From Archilochus colubris (lineage: Eukaryota > Chordata > Aves > Apodiformes > Trochilidae): DNA of 64,000 bases. Shown in pieces: positions 12,352 to 22,926 of this stretch. The first letter of the stretch is position 1, and every line of letters starts with the position of its first letter. The notes beneath the pieces were generated by a model. The model was given only the letters and a program-made list of their open reading frames with translations, was not told where the DNA came from and did not search any database. The stretch covers positions 62,377,810 to 62,441,809 of the forward strand of contig CM041083.1 of the NCBI GenBank assembly GCA_023079485.1, given 5' to 3'. Both the position numbers and the translations under genes were made by a program.

Positions 12352-12529
12352 GTTAAACATTTTGCTGGCTGGTATGAACCCCTTCTATTTCCATGCCGTG
12401 AATGTAATTTTACACTGTTTGGTGACTCTTGTGCTGATGTACACTTGTGACAAAGCTGTGTTCAAGGACTGTCGACTCGCTTTTGTCACGGCGCTGTTCT
12501 TTGCTGTGCATCCCATTCACACCGAAGCT
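12352..12529 (+). CDS. TMTC1: TMTC1 exon 2 (membrane segments and HPIHTEA motif)
   Basis: The first base completes the lysine codon begun at 54-55, and 59 codons follow, beginning LNILLAGMNPFYFHAVNV and ending HPIHTEA. Codons 10-31 form a hydrophobic helix (AVNVILHCLVTLVLMYT) and codons 42-52 begin another. The MNPFYFHAVN block and the HPIHTEA motif are hallmarks of the TMTC family's GT-C-like membrane domain. The acceptor is an excellent T-rich tract ending TTACAG. The donor is GCT|GTGAGT at 12530, so the exon ends in phase 0. The open frame runs a few codons past the donor into the intron; stopping at GTGAGT is preferred because the next exon then restores the conserved EAV.GIVGRADV order. 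Confidence 0.95.
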
Positions 12530-14230
12530 GTGAGTATGTGACACACAAAACCCCAAAACCAACACAGTGACAGAGAAGCTAAAAATAAGCACATACTTTT
12601 ATTTTTTTTTTTTTAAAGAAACCTCTGTCTCATACAGAATATGGTGCTTGTGGTTTTTGCTGTGGAGTACAGAAGGTGTGAATATGCTATATTTAAAATA
12701 ATTTGCTGGAGCCACTAAGAAGAAAAGTGTATTCATACTTGCCATCTTTTTGCTCTGGCACTAAATTCTAATTGACAGTCCTAATCAGCAGTGCCGGGAA
12801 TAACGGGCCAGCCATTCAGCTGACAAAAATGTTGAGTTTTCTGAAACCAAAGACCTCGGTGAGGCTGCACTCTCCTGCTGGGACATTGTTGAATGCCTTC
12901 AGTAACCTCCTATAGTCATCAATTTAAGGGAGAAAAAAGTGAAGGGAGCATTAGTGTGTCTTCTGGATGAGATCCCTCAGATAGAGGTGATGTGACCTGT
13001 GGTTTAATTTATATTGATTTCAGTTAAAAGCTTGGAGTATCATCTTCAGATGATACATGTTAGCTTAATAAACATCATGGCAAATTTACAGAGCAACAGC
13101 TCATATTGGACATTTTCCTGCTTGTTATAAGGAAACATTTAAAGACACGGTGATGCTAAAACTGCAGTCTTTTAGCATAGGGAGGTACTTCTGTAGATGT
13201 TAAAATGAGTCTTGCTGTCTTTGAGAAGGAAATGCAATGTCTAGCTATCTGTTCTTACAAAAAAGAAATGCACTCATTAGCTGAGATACCACTGACATCA
13301 CACCCTCTCGTTAGGAGCCTTTGTAAATGAGTGAAGGAAACGGCTTCCAGGGCTGAGAACTTTTGAGGAGAGATTACCTTAATAAGAAAAAGCCACGAGC
13401 TTTACAGTTACTCCCTGTGCTGTCTGATGTGAACTAATCAGGCAGGCTCCTTTTGATAATACAGCTTTATATTAGAAGGGAGGTTTTAGAAGAGGCACTC
13501 TTTGAATTTATTTTCGTCTGGATCAGAACTTAAAAAGGTTAAAATAAATGCCACAGAGCTGAATATAGCTTAATTATGTAATCTTGAAAGAGGCAAAGTT
13601 TCAAAGGGTCTTTTATTATCTTTATGGGCATTTTTTAGATCTCTATTGAATGGAATTTTGAAATAGTTTGTCAAAAGAGTGGGTTTATATTCTTTTTCAG
13701 TATTCCTTTTCTTACAAAAAGATTTGGTTAATTAATATGTAGAAAAAACTCTTCAGAAAGAGAATAAATTACATATCACTCTATGACTTTTTGGTAATAA
13801 TGTTTATTCAAGTATTAATTATTAACACATTCCTATGTACTAAGTCTTTTGCAAAGAGTTACTCTTTCAGTAGTGCTTTTCTTTAACAAATCTCAGTTCT
13901 GGGAGTTGGGTATGTTTCTCATTTGAGCCTTACTATGCGAACTTAAAACAGATCCCTAAAACTGGCCTTTCTCTGTGCAGCTTTATTAATGTTTTAATAA
14001 GAAAGTAAGGGATGACTTCACTGCTGGCTTACTTGTTTCTTTTGCTAAGTGAAAAAGGCAGCAGACAAAACTGAGCATATCCTGCACTAACCAAGTAACA
14101 TTTCAGTATGTCGAGGGAGGATAACACTGAAAGATAAAAAGCTTATAATAGTAGCAGTTTAAACACTCACTGAATGCACATGCCTTTTTATATATGTGCT
14201 TTTATACCTGTGTGTCTCTTTTCCTTTCAG
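12530..14230 (+). other. TMTC1: TMTC1 intron 2
   Basis: A 1.7-kb intron with a GTGAGT donor and a TTTCCTTTCAG acceptor. It is AT-rich and shows no repeat family I recognise, and no open frame of note lies wholly inside it. Parts of 12.75-13.6 kb are complex, non-repetitive sequence that could include conserved non-coding DNA, but this cannot be judged without alignment. Confidence 0.85.
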
Positions 14231-14304
14231 GTAACAGGTATAGTAGGCAGAGCTGACGTCCTAGCCTGTCTACTCTTTCTGTTGGCTTTTCTCTCCTATA
14301 ATAG
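14231..14304 (+). CDS. TMTC1: TMTC1 exon 3 (GRADVLACLL helix)
   Basis: Twenty-four codons and two bases read VTGIVGRADVLACLLFLLAF followed by LSYN, with an arginine split over the next junction. The GIVGRADVLA motif followed by a leucine-rich helix is highly conserved in TMTC proteins and follows HPIHTEA directly. Codons 9-21 form the membrane segment. The acceptor is TTTCAG|GTA and the donor is AG|GTATGG at 14305. It begins in phase 0 and ends in phase 2. Confidence 0.95.
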
Positions 14305-15513
14305 GTATGGTTTCTTTCCTATTGATAATTTGGTGAGATGCTTTAGTGTGTGGAGGAGGCAAAGGGGAAATCTGTCAGTTTTTGGTTGTTTTTGGCAGAG
14401 GCCCTTCCCTCAGCACTGCTGTGTGTGAATGCCCTGGCCCCAGCTTCTAGCCTGGGTGCCAAAGAAGTGATGCTTATGAATAAACAAAAGAAGAGAGCTC
14501 AACATTTAAGGTCCCCATTCATTGACATTACATCTGACCATATACCAGAGGAAGGCCTGTAGAGTTGAGCTAAAAATTATTAAAAAAAATGCTGTAGATG
14601 GAAGGCAAATTGTTTGTATGTAGGGTGAAGAACAGACACGCCTGCCTTTGAAACTCTGGCTGTGACTGTGGGACTCCACAACACTCAGTCTGGGATAGTT
14701 AAGGATTGTGTCTAGACCATTAGTCATCCTTTTCAGATGAAAACTTGGCACCGTTTGCTTGTGTGTGTCCTAAAACTGTGACTAAACAAGTATAGATAAA
14801 GAAATAGCTTTCCTTGGATGGCATTTCTGCCCCTTTGGGTTATGTCATTTAGAAGCAGCACCGTGTCATCATGGCTGTGTGGAAAAATTGCTTATGTCTG
14901 TCTTGGTATGTTTGCTACAAATCCACAACACTGTTTTCATCAGAAGGTTTTGAAGGTGTAAAACTGGTAGTGACCCTGCAGGAATCAGCTTGTTGATTTG
15001 TTTCTTTCTTACCTTCTTCCCTCTCATACAGGCTTGCTGCCTAATCTGTTAATGACTAGAACACATCTTTGATCCAGGGGAGTGTGGGTGGGATGATGGA
15101 ATTTTTGCTTGTATAGTGCATTTGTCACATAAGGAAAATTAAGCATCTGTGTTCTAGATGATGGAAAGCAGGTGGTTTTCTGCCCTTTCTGTCTTTGTAC
15201 TTATTCTGCTTCTTCTGACTGTTTCAAGTCCAAGATATCTTTCTGCTTGTCTTTTCTCCCTTCCTTCACTTGCATTCTTGGTACACCTCTTAATATTTCT
15301 GTTTTCCCTTCCTGTCCTGTGTTTAAAACTTCGTTTATCAGAGCTTATTGAGAGGTCTAAACTTCTAACTTATTACCAAGTAGTATAGATTGTTCACATC
15401 ACTTGTTAGCAACATCTTAAGAAATTAAGGAAAAGTGTTCTCAATATTTGTGTGAATGTAGCAAGCATGAAAATAACAGAAGTTAAAATATTTATGTCGA
15501 ATATATTTTTCAG
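14305..15513 (+). other. TMTC1: TMTC1 intron 3
   Basis: A 1.2-kb intron between GTATGG and TTTTTCAG. It holds ordinary AT-rich sequence and short chance frames only. I see no repeat or RNA gene. Confidence 0.85.
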
Positions 15514-15690
15514 GAGTGTGGATCATCTTTATGTTGGGGAACATTTCCCTCCCACTGCCTCCCCATTCTTCTTGCTGCTTAGTTTATTCCTTGGGACGTG
15601 TGCAATGCTGGTGAAAGAAACTGGAGTCACTGTGTTTGGTGTGTGCTTGGTTTATGACTTCTTTTCCCTCTCCTGCAATGGACTCAAACT
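15514..15690 (+). CDS. TMTC1: TMTC1 exon 4 (VKETG motif, two membrane helices)
   Basis: The first base completes arginine, 58 codons follow, and two bases (CT) carry over to the next exon. The peptide starts SVDHLYVGEHFPPTASP, then has a hydrophobic helix (FFLLLSLFLGTCAML), the VKETGVTVFG motif, a second helix (FGVCLVYDFFSL) and a short polar tail (SCNGLK). LFLGTCAMLVKETG is very close to the mammalian TMTC1 sequence as I remember it. The VKETG block is conserved across TMTC proteins. The acceptor is TTTTTCAG and the donor is GTAAGT at 15691. Start and end are both phase 2, so the exon is symmetric, but removing it would delete conserved membrane segments. Confidence 0.95.
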
Positions 15691-17679
15691 GTAAGTAACT
15701 TGCTATGCTCACTGTGCTTTTCAAGTATTGCCACCTATGTGTGTGTTTACAAAGTACATTTTATTATATACTGCCCTGTGGGACTTGTCCCACTGAATTA
15801 GATGGCACACATTTGAAAAATCTGGAGGGCACCAAGGTTTTATTCTGTATTTTTAAATTATTTGTTTGTTTGTTTTGTTACTTTATTGCTGCCTGGTAGC
15901 TTTTGCTGGGTGGAGAGAGAGCAGATGTGAAGAACTGAACTCTAAAATGCTTGTTTCACTCTGGCAAGACTAGCATTTATTTTTTCTGTGGGAGTTCTGA
16001 CTAAAGAATCTACATCGTAAACTTTCTCTGGCTTAACTTCTTCCACTCAAAGCATCTGTTTATTTGGTCACAATGTCATGGCTGTAGAAATATCATATGA
16101 TGTTTAGTAATAAAATCAGGTTTGATCCTTTCTGTCCGTATGGTATGGAAAAAGAGGAGTAATATCCAACCAGTTCTGGGATGATTGGAATAATTAGCAG
16201 CTCTGAGCAGTCACTGGAGTAAAAGCCAGTCCTTTGAAGAATGTGCCTCTCGTTCACTTAGTTGCACAAGTAACTGTGCTGTTCTGTATTTCCATTAAAA
16301 GTCAGAACTGTCTTTTGTTTGATAGACCTGGGTTTTTATCCATTTTTCTCCCAAACCATACCTGGGGCAGACCTAGTGACAAGTGAGTGAACTTAAGAGC
16401 TTAATGCCACTGAGAATGGGAGGGCTTGATCCTGCCATTGCTTCTTGTGCTCCCACTGGTGCTTGTGTCCCACAGACTCTGGAGCCTGTCAGACCCTTGT
16501 GGGAGCCACTACGTCTGGCTTATAGAAAAGTACACTGAATTTGTGTTTTTGGAGTAGAGAATGAAATCCACTCCCAAGAAGGGTTTGGCCAGAGCTGCCA
16601 CAGTGCAGCAAAACAGGGAGGAGAAGAGGGATTTCCTTTTTTTTCAGGAGCAGCCTGGCTTTCCTCCCATTCCAGCCTTTTCTTTAGGTTCTAATGGGAG
16701 ATAGACCACATTTCAGGCCCTACCTGCCCTCCCTCTGGCTCCTCTAGCTGCAATCACAATTAGAGGACAGGTGTGATGGACTGGTGGAGGATTTCTCCTA
16801 TTTTTACAGGATAAGTAATTCATAACAGTGTAACTCATGGGCAAGTAGCCATCAAGGAGTTTCCTGGAGACTGACAGCCAGCACACTTGTTAACACTTGT
16901 GTTTACAGCCTGCCAGGCACATTCCAGGAGCTGCCTGGCTGAAGTTAACACAAGTGTTAATTAATCGGGGGAAAATCTGTGCCCTCCTTCTTCCCTTTCC
17001 CCTCAAGTCTCCCTTGAACCTTCCCTTAGCTTCACATTCCAGTGGTCTCCTCAGGTTATTTCTTTGCTTCAGTGACATCCAGTTGCCCAGATGTGGCAGG
17101 TATTTAGCTTGCAGGAATGAGGCTCTGTAGTCCAGATTTGCTGCATTTTCAGCCATGCTCTGGTTGCAAGTATTGTGCACTTTCCCATCTGTGTTGCTCA
17201 GGATTTTATGCCTGTATTTTGACTTATTTTTTTTTAGGGGCAGCAGAAAACCAGCAGCCTTCTACATGCTGCTGAAACTAATTTCCTTCTGCTCCTTCCT
17301 CCAGATTTGTTTTCTGTTTAAATGGGGCGAAACACCAATTGTTTTCTGCAGCAAAAAAATTAGGAATAACACCATATTCTTCCTCCCAGTGCTCCCACAT
17401 CTTACTAGTGGTCCAGAAAACACCTTGATACGAGAGTGCTCAGCTGTCTTGAGTGTCTTTTCCTCTAGATCTAGTCAGGAACTAACAATCTTGTCCTCCC
17501 TGCATGCAAGAACTTTGTATTTTTAATTAAATAAAATGTCATCTGTTGTAGTTCTATAGTGTGTTGTGCTATTTTCATAATGTTCAACCTTCTGATAAGT
17601 AAACACGGAAATAAAGATCCTTAAATCCTTTTCTTTCCCCTCTTCCCTCCCTCCCCCATTTTTCTACGTATGTAATCAG
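15691..17679 (+). other. TMTC1: TMTC1 intron 4
   Basis: A 2.0-kb intron from GTAAGT to a long pyrimidine tract ending GTAATCAG. It contains a short (TTTG)n run near 15.86 kb and the strong inverted repeat at 16890-16960 described separately. No other gene is visible. Confidence 0.85.
16890..16960. repeat. 71-nt imperfect inverted repeat (hairpin), intron 4
   Basis: The outer arms TTAACACTTGTGTT (16890-16903) and its exact reverse complement (16947-16960) give 14 perfect pairs. After an internal loop of about 8 and 7 bases, an inner stem of 8 pairs follows: GCCAGGCA on the left (16912-16919) against TGCCTGGC on the right (16932-16939). The terminal loop is about 12 bases. Size and shape resemble a microRNA precursor, but a degraded palindromic transposon end or chance is also possible. 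No expression evidence is available. Confidence 0.8.
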
Positions 17680-17886
17680 GAGAAACGGAGGAATCCAACA
17701 GAGATCTGCCCGGCAGCCCGTGGCTTCTCCTTCTGCCTCGCTGCAGGTCTCTCCAGCTGGCCGGGAGAATGGGAAGCATCGCTTTGCTCACCGGAGCACC
17801 TGGAGCTCCTGCCACCCAGCGTCACCCCAGGAGCAGCGCAGCAGTGGCCTCTCTGTGCCCAGCAAAGCCATGTGGGCCATCCGGAG
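17680..17886 (+). CDS. TMTC1: TMTC1 exon 5 (polar Ser/Arg-rich loop)
   Basis: The first base completes leucine (CT|G), 68 codons follow, and AG carries over to a serine in exon 6. The peptide is polar and rich in Ser, Arg, Pro and Gln, with no membrane helix. It includes RENGKHRFAHRSTWSSCHP and ends PSKAMWAIR. It matches the corresponding mammalian TMTC1 loop only in patches (RENGK, the W.SCH block, the SSG..VP..A.W tail), so this is a fast-evolving loop between membrane segments, probably cytosolic. The acceptor is TAATCAG|G after a strong pyrimidine tract; the donor is AG|GTATTG at 17887. GC content is higher than in the neighbouring introns. Length (207) and phase (2/2) make it skippable in frame. 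Confidence 0.9.
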
Positions 17887-18299
17887 GTATTGCTGGCTAC
17901 CTGCCGCTCCCTTCTGGCTCAGTTTGCAGCTGATCCCACTTTAAGGAGTCAAAACAGTTCCCTATGTTTTGGCTGGTTTTATCATGACGTGCGCTGTGGT
18001 TTTTCTCATGCTACCGGGGAGGGTGAGGAGGAGGTAGAAGGAGGGTTAAGGGAATGAAGAGGAAGGAATTGAAAGGTGCATTTCTTCTGCTTGGGAACAG
18101 GAGAATATTTGGTGAGTCCATGTTGTAAGAGTCTCTGTCTTAATATGATATTGTTAGTCAATGCTCTCCTTCCCAGCTTCTCCTCAGAGAAAGCTGAAAC
18201 TGTAACAGTAGTTTGTCAAGAGGGGGAATATGTGGGTGCATACAATAATGACTGAAGTGAGGGGAGTGCAGTGCAAGCAGCATATTATGTGGCATTGCT

Positions 18300-18410
18300 G
18301 TATATCTCTATATACATGCTTGTACATATGATTTCTGCACATGGATATACATACATGTAGGTATGTTTGTGTATGCATATGTTTGTGTACATATATATAT
18401 ATATATATGG
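18300..18410. repeat. TATG/TGTA-rich and (TA)n microsatellite
   Basis: Alternating purine-pyrimidine sequence with many TATG and TGTA units ends in a run of about ten TA dinucleotides at roughly 18389-18409. It is likely to be length-polymorphic. Confidence 0.85.
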
Positions 18411-21400
18411 ATAAAAGCAGAGGTGATGCCCACTTCTGCCTTCTGCCTAGGTATGTGTGTACAACTATGAGAGCCAGGCTCAGGAACTCAGAGAAGGATT
18501 TTCACCATTCCCACCCAGCAGTTCTCAGCATGTTCATTGTGCACCTCACTGGGGAAGGAAAGGCTGTCCCATAATTCAGGGCCATGTTCTGGCATGGGAC
18601 CAGTGTTTAGTGACCTTATTCCTGTGGAACAGCACTGATTCAGTAAGAGCATTTAAGGGGGGTGTGACTCAGCAGCCAGCCCATGGCTCTGTGCCAGAGT
18701 GCGAGGTGTTTTTTTTTCTTTTAACCTCGACCTTTGTGCAAGTTCTCTGGTAGCCTGTTCCCAGCTTGCCCTTTGTTGCTGACTTTTGGTTTTAACTACA
18801 AAACACTCACAGCATGATTTAATTTGGAGGCCTGTGATAATGAGTTGCCCCGCACTACCTGTTCCTTGGAGAAAGCATTTTTGTCCTTAAATAGATCAGG
18901 AATTACCTGCTGCAGTTTTCTGATCGTTTAATGACACTTGAACAGGCTCCATGAAGCATTCCTGAAATCTGGGAAAGGGAACATTTTATTCCCACATAAT
19001 ACCCCACATTAATCACTTAATTAGGAGCTGTTTGTTTGTTGTTAGTTTTGTGGGTTTGTTTTGATTTTTTTTTAAATCTTCTTGCTGCATCATTATTAAA
19101 GGCATATAGGTGTTACATGAGATCTGTAACTTCTCTGATCACAGAGTCTGTTTCCTGTCATTTAAATGGTTCAACCCACTCAAGATGATCTGCCCTGCAG
19201 GTGTTTTGTGTGACTGGTGTGACATGGGGATGGTTGGGTTTTTGGTCTTGTTTTTAACAAGGACAGGAGTGGGTTTGGTTGTGTTGTCTCTCCATGTGGG
19301 AATCTGTGACACAGAAATGCTAAGTCAGCCAAGGCTTTTCAAAGTGGGTAAGTGCTGGCTGCTCTAGCAGGGAGACTCTTGTGGCTGTTGTGAACAGCTT
19401 CTGAAGTTGTTTGTTTGAATCTTATTTCCTCTTTATTTCTTTGGTGTCTCCAAACGAGTAGCACAATTTGAAAGTGTGTGTGACCCTGGTTCCTTCTGAA
19501 ATGCCAAGCCAGAATGGGCTGTCCAAAAGCCTCATTTAACATCTTGCCCCTAAAATATAGGACCTGGTGGGGAGGAGTAGATAAAGAAAGATACTAATGA
19601 GGCTGCCTTTGCTCTCTCCATGTTGCTCCCAATGCTTTTGTTCTCTTTGATACTTAACATTTTTTTCTGCTTTCCCTGACAGATACTATGGTGGAGAGCA
19701 TCAATGTAAAAAAAATCTCCTGTCTTGCTTCATCTTCTTGTTCCTTGTTTCTTCTATCCCAGTTTCTCTTTTTTCTTCCTTCTGCTCCTTTCCCCCCCCC
19801 AGTTTGCTTTATACTTTTTCGAGGCACCATCCCTCTGCTCCTGCTTTGGGAACATCTCTTCCTTACACCAAGGGGAAAGCCTCTGGTTTTCCAGCCTCTT
19901 CACAAAGGGCTACATAAGTTGTGTTGGACAGACCATGTGTATGAGATGGCTCCAGAGGGAACTCATCCACTCTGCCAATTTGCATTTGCTTTTCAGCAGC
20001 TGCCTCTTCAACTTCTGTAAAGGATTTCTGCACATGGCAAATCAGGCTCCACAATTACATAGCTGCTTTCTTTTTAAAAAGAGGTTCTTATGGTATAAGC
20101 TGCTGAGTTTCTCTTTTCAAGTGTCTGACTGTGTGCAGCACACTTGCAACAACCTGCTGTGTGATGGTTGGTTGTGGGATGCTCCAAGTATAGCTGGCTG
20201 GGTCCCAGTGGCTGAGAGGGAAGGGAAGCCTCCTGCTGCTGCTGCACATTTGTGTGAGTTGTGGGAGAAAGCCTGGGATGGGTTAATGGAAGCTGCTTTG
20301 AAAGAAACTTCTCTGAAACACTGTTAGCAACCTTCTCTTTTTGCCTTGCTCTGAATTCCTTTTTCTTCTGAAGGCAGGATAATGCCAGGTAACTTCTTGT
20401 TGCGTGGAATGACAGACTCAGAGTCTGGACAGCTTGACCAGTGCTTGCTTGTCTAGTGTCAGTGTTTGCTACTCACTATAAAAAATAAATGTGCTGCTAT
20501 GGATTTGTAATTTCAAGAGTTTTTTCTCAAGTCTCAACCACACATGGACTGTACTTGGGGTAGTATGGAAAAGCATGATTAAATGTGTTGCTGCTCACTG
20601 ATTCTCAAAATGAAGTCCACCTCACATGGAGGTCTGTGGACCACTACCTGATCGTATGACTGCAGTCTTTGCTTTGCTTCCATTTGCTGACTGCTCTCAC
20701 AGGACAGATTAAAATAGCTGAAATATTTTCTGTACAAAGTCTTTCTTTATTGCTATTGGCATGCGGAATGACAAGAAGTAGAAAGCATGCAAGGCAATTG
20801 CTTTATTAAAGTTCAATCCATTTTAGAAAAAATTTAAATCCTTGCTATAGAAGAAAAAAAAAGCAAAAAAAAGCAGTTGCTGTCAAGTATACAAAATAAA
20901 TTGCACAATTTCTCCACTGTAATCAATGTTTCTCTGACTTGTGTAGGTATCTTCTGTGACAAAAGGGAGGGGAAAAGATTTATAATATTTCAAAGACTCC
21001 AAAGTTGAAAGGCAGCTTGGGCTTCAGGTATCTTCATCTAGTGCACCAGCTTGTTAGGCATAAGCTCACTGCTTAATCTGTACTTTTAAGTACTTGTGAT
21101 GTAAACAATTTGGTTTCTGTTTAATAATGATTTATTATGTGTCTTGCTACTAGAGCTAACTGAAAAATACAGGAAAATGTAATGGAGGAGTTAGGGGAAT
21201 CTGTCTAATTAATAGTAACTGGAGCTAGTTATATAAATTCTTGGTGCAGAGAGATTTCTGTTCTTTAATGTTCCTCAGTCTTTTCCTCAGCTATACAGTA
21301 GATATGTAAGTTGCAGTCCTACTGTCTGAAGGAGTAAGAAATGAGTTAGTCTGGATGAAATTGCAGGTTTTATCACCATGATTTATTGCAATTTTGGTGG

Positions 21401-22170
21401 ATGCTGGCATATAATTCTGAAACGAGAATCTTGTATGAGTTTGATCTGTCTCCCTGAGTTTTAAGACCTGGAAGAAGAGGCTTGTGACCATGTGTGCCCT
21501 CCTGTGTGACACAAATGGAGAAGGGCAGACAGGGACTTCTCTGTAAAGCTTGTACTTCTGTTTGGGATGAGCTTCAGTGATTTCGTGGTGACAGTGCAGC
21601 ATACATTTATGTGTTCTATTAAAATGTATTTACCAGTGCCAATACATCATTGCTCACCTCAGGGATAGTCTGCTAGATCCACAAATATAATTAGCAAGGA
21701 TGATATATGTAAAGCAAGAAGTTGTCACAGTCCCTTGTGCAAGTTGGGTCTGTAGTTATTGTCACTCATTCTCTTTTTCTTGATTTGCTGGGCCCACTGA
21801 AAACCAAGATCTACTTCTTTTACTATTTTATTTTCCAAGGCTATATCTAGTTATAGTCATGCTACATCACATGTGCCTTATACTGAACACTGCTAAATGC
21901 TGTCCAACTAAATGCTATTCAGGGTGTAGACACCCTTCTCCCACCTAATCATCCTGATGGATTTAAGCTTTGTAAATACGCTGGTGGTCGGCCCAGTCTA
22001 AGCTTCTTGAAAAACAAAGCTCCTTGCATACTTTTGAACCCAAAATCTCTATTTCTCTGTGGTGACCTAGAAACTGATTTTTATTGCATCTGCTGTCTGT
22101 GACTTAGCTGGTGAGACTTGACCCTTAGAATAGATGATAGACTGTTATTTAATGCTGCCATCCTTGGTAA

Positions 22171-22285
22171 CAGGTTGGCAAGCAACAGGGCCCAGTTGAA
22201 GATGTCCCTGCACACTGCAGGGGCATTGGGCTGAATCACCTTTAAAAGCCCCTTCCAACCTGAGCCATTCTATGATTCTATGATT
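22171..22285 (+). mobile_element. CR1 LINE, short 3' end fragment, plus strand
   Basis: The fragment contains the CR1 3' untranslated signature: GTCCCTGC followed by a GCAGGGGCATTGG block, then CACCTTTAAAAGCCCCTTCC and a terminal double copy of TATGATTC. Only about 115 bases of the element remain. Several differences from the usual consensus suggest middle age. Confidence 0.9.
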
Positions 22286-22900
22286 TTCTGTGTACGTGAA
22301 CCATTGCATTAGTTTTTAGCTTGCTCTTTAAAAACAAACAAACAAAAAGCCCAGCAAAAACTGTTTGCCAGGTAAGAGAAGGAGAGAGGAAGCAGGTGTA
22401 GTTGGAGCAGTGCTCAGCACCATCACTTTAAAACTCTGTGTATGTACAAAAGAAAGTGAGGGAGCTCACTGATCGTTAGCACTGTGGGATCCAGGCACAA
22501 AACCCCATTGATCCAAAATTCAATGAAATCCTAAAGGCTATAGCGGGGATAAATGTGATCTGATGACTAAGCCTGCAGCAATGTTGTTTCCTTTTGCAGT
22601 AGCAGGGCAAAGAAGATGGGGACACCTGGTTGCATTCCAAGGCTGGCTGTGCTGGCCCTAAGTTTGATATACTCTGAGGAGAAGTATGTTGAGGTCCTAA
22701 CATATCTACATATCTTCCCTGAGTCCCTGCGCAGCATGCGCAGTCAGTGTTTGAGCTGAAACAGATGCTGTTCTGACACGAAGGAGGGAGAGGGGAGGGA
22801 AAGCATTGGCACACAGAACATGCCACTGTGTAGCAATTGCTTGGTGTTGATTTGGCTTTTCCTCACTGGGTGCTTCTGTTTATGTTTCTGTGTAGCAGTT

Positions 22901-22926
22901 ATTTTTTTAAAAAAAATTTTTTTAAG
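22901..22926. repeat. T-run/A-run/T-run
   Basis: Seven or so T, eight A and about seven T follow one another without interruption, giving a self-complementary AT tract. It is simple sequence. Confidence 0.75.

Noticed and set aside
12530..12541. Extending exon 2 to the in-frame stop after GTGAGTATG
   Set aside because: GTGAGT is a strong donor and splicing there restores the conserved EAV-GIVGRADV continuity with exon 3.
19725..20327. 200-codon open frame on the plus strand
   Set aside because: The frame begins in a T/C-rich stretch (Phe/Leu/Ser/Pro-rich), which suppresses stop codons. No recognisable protein features.
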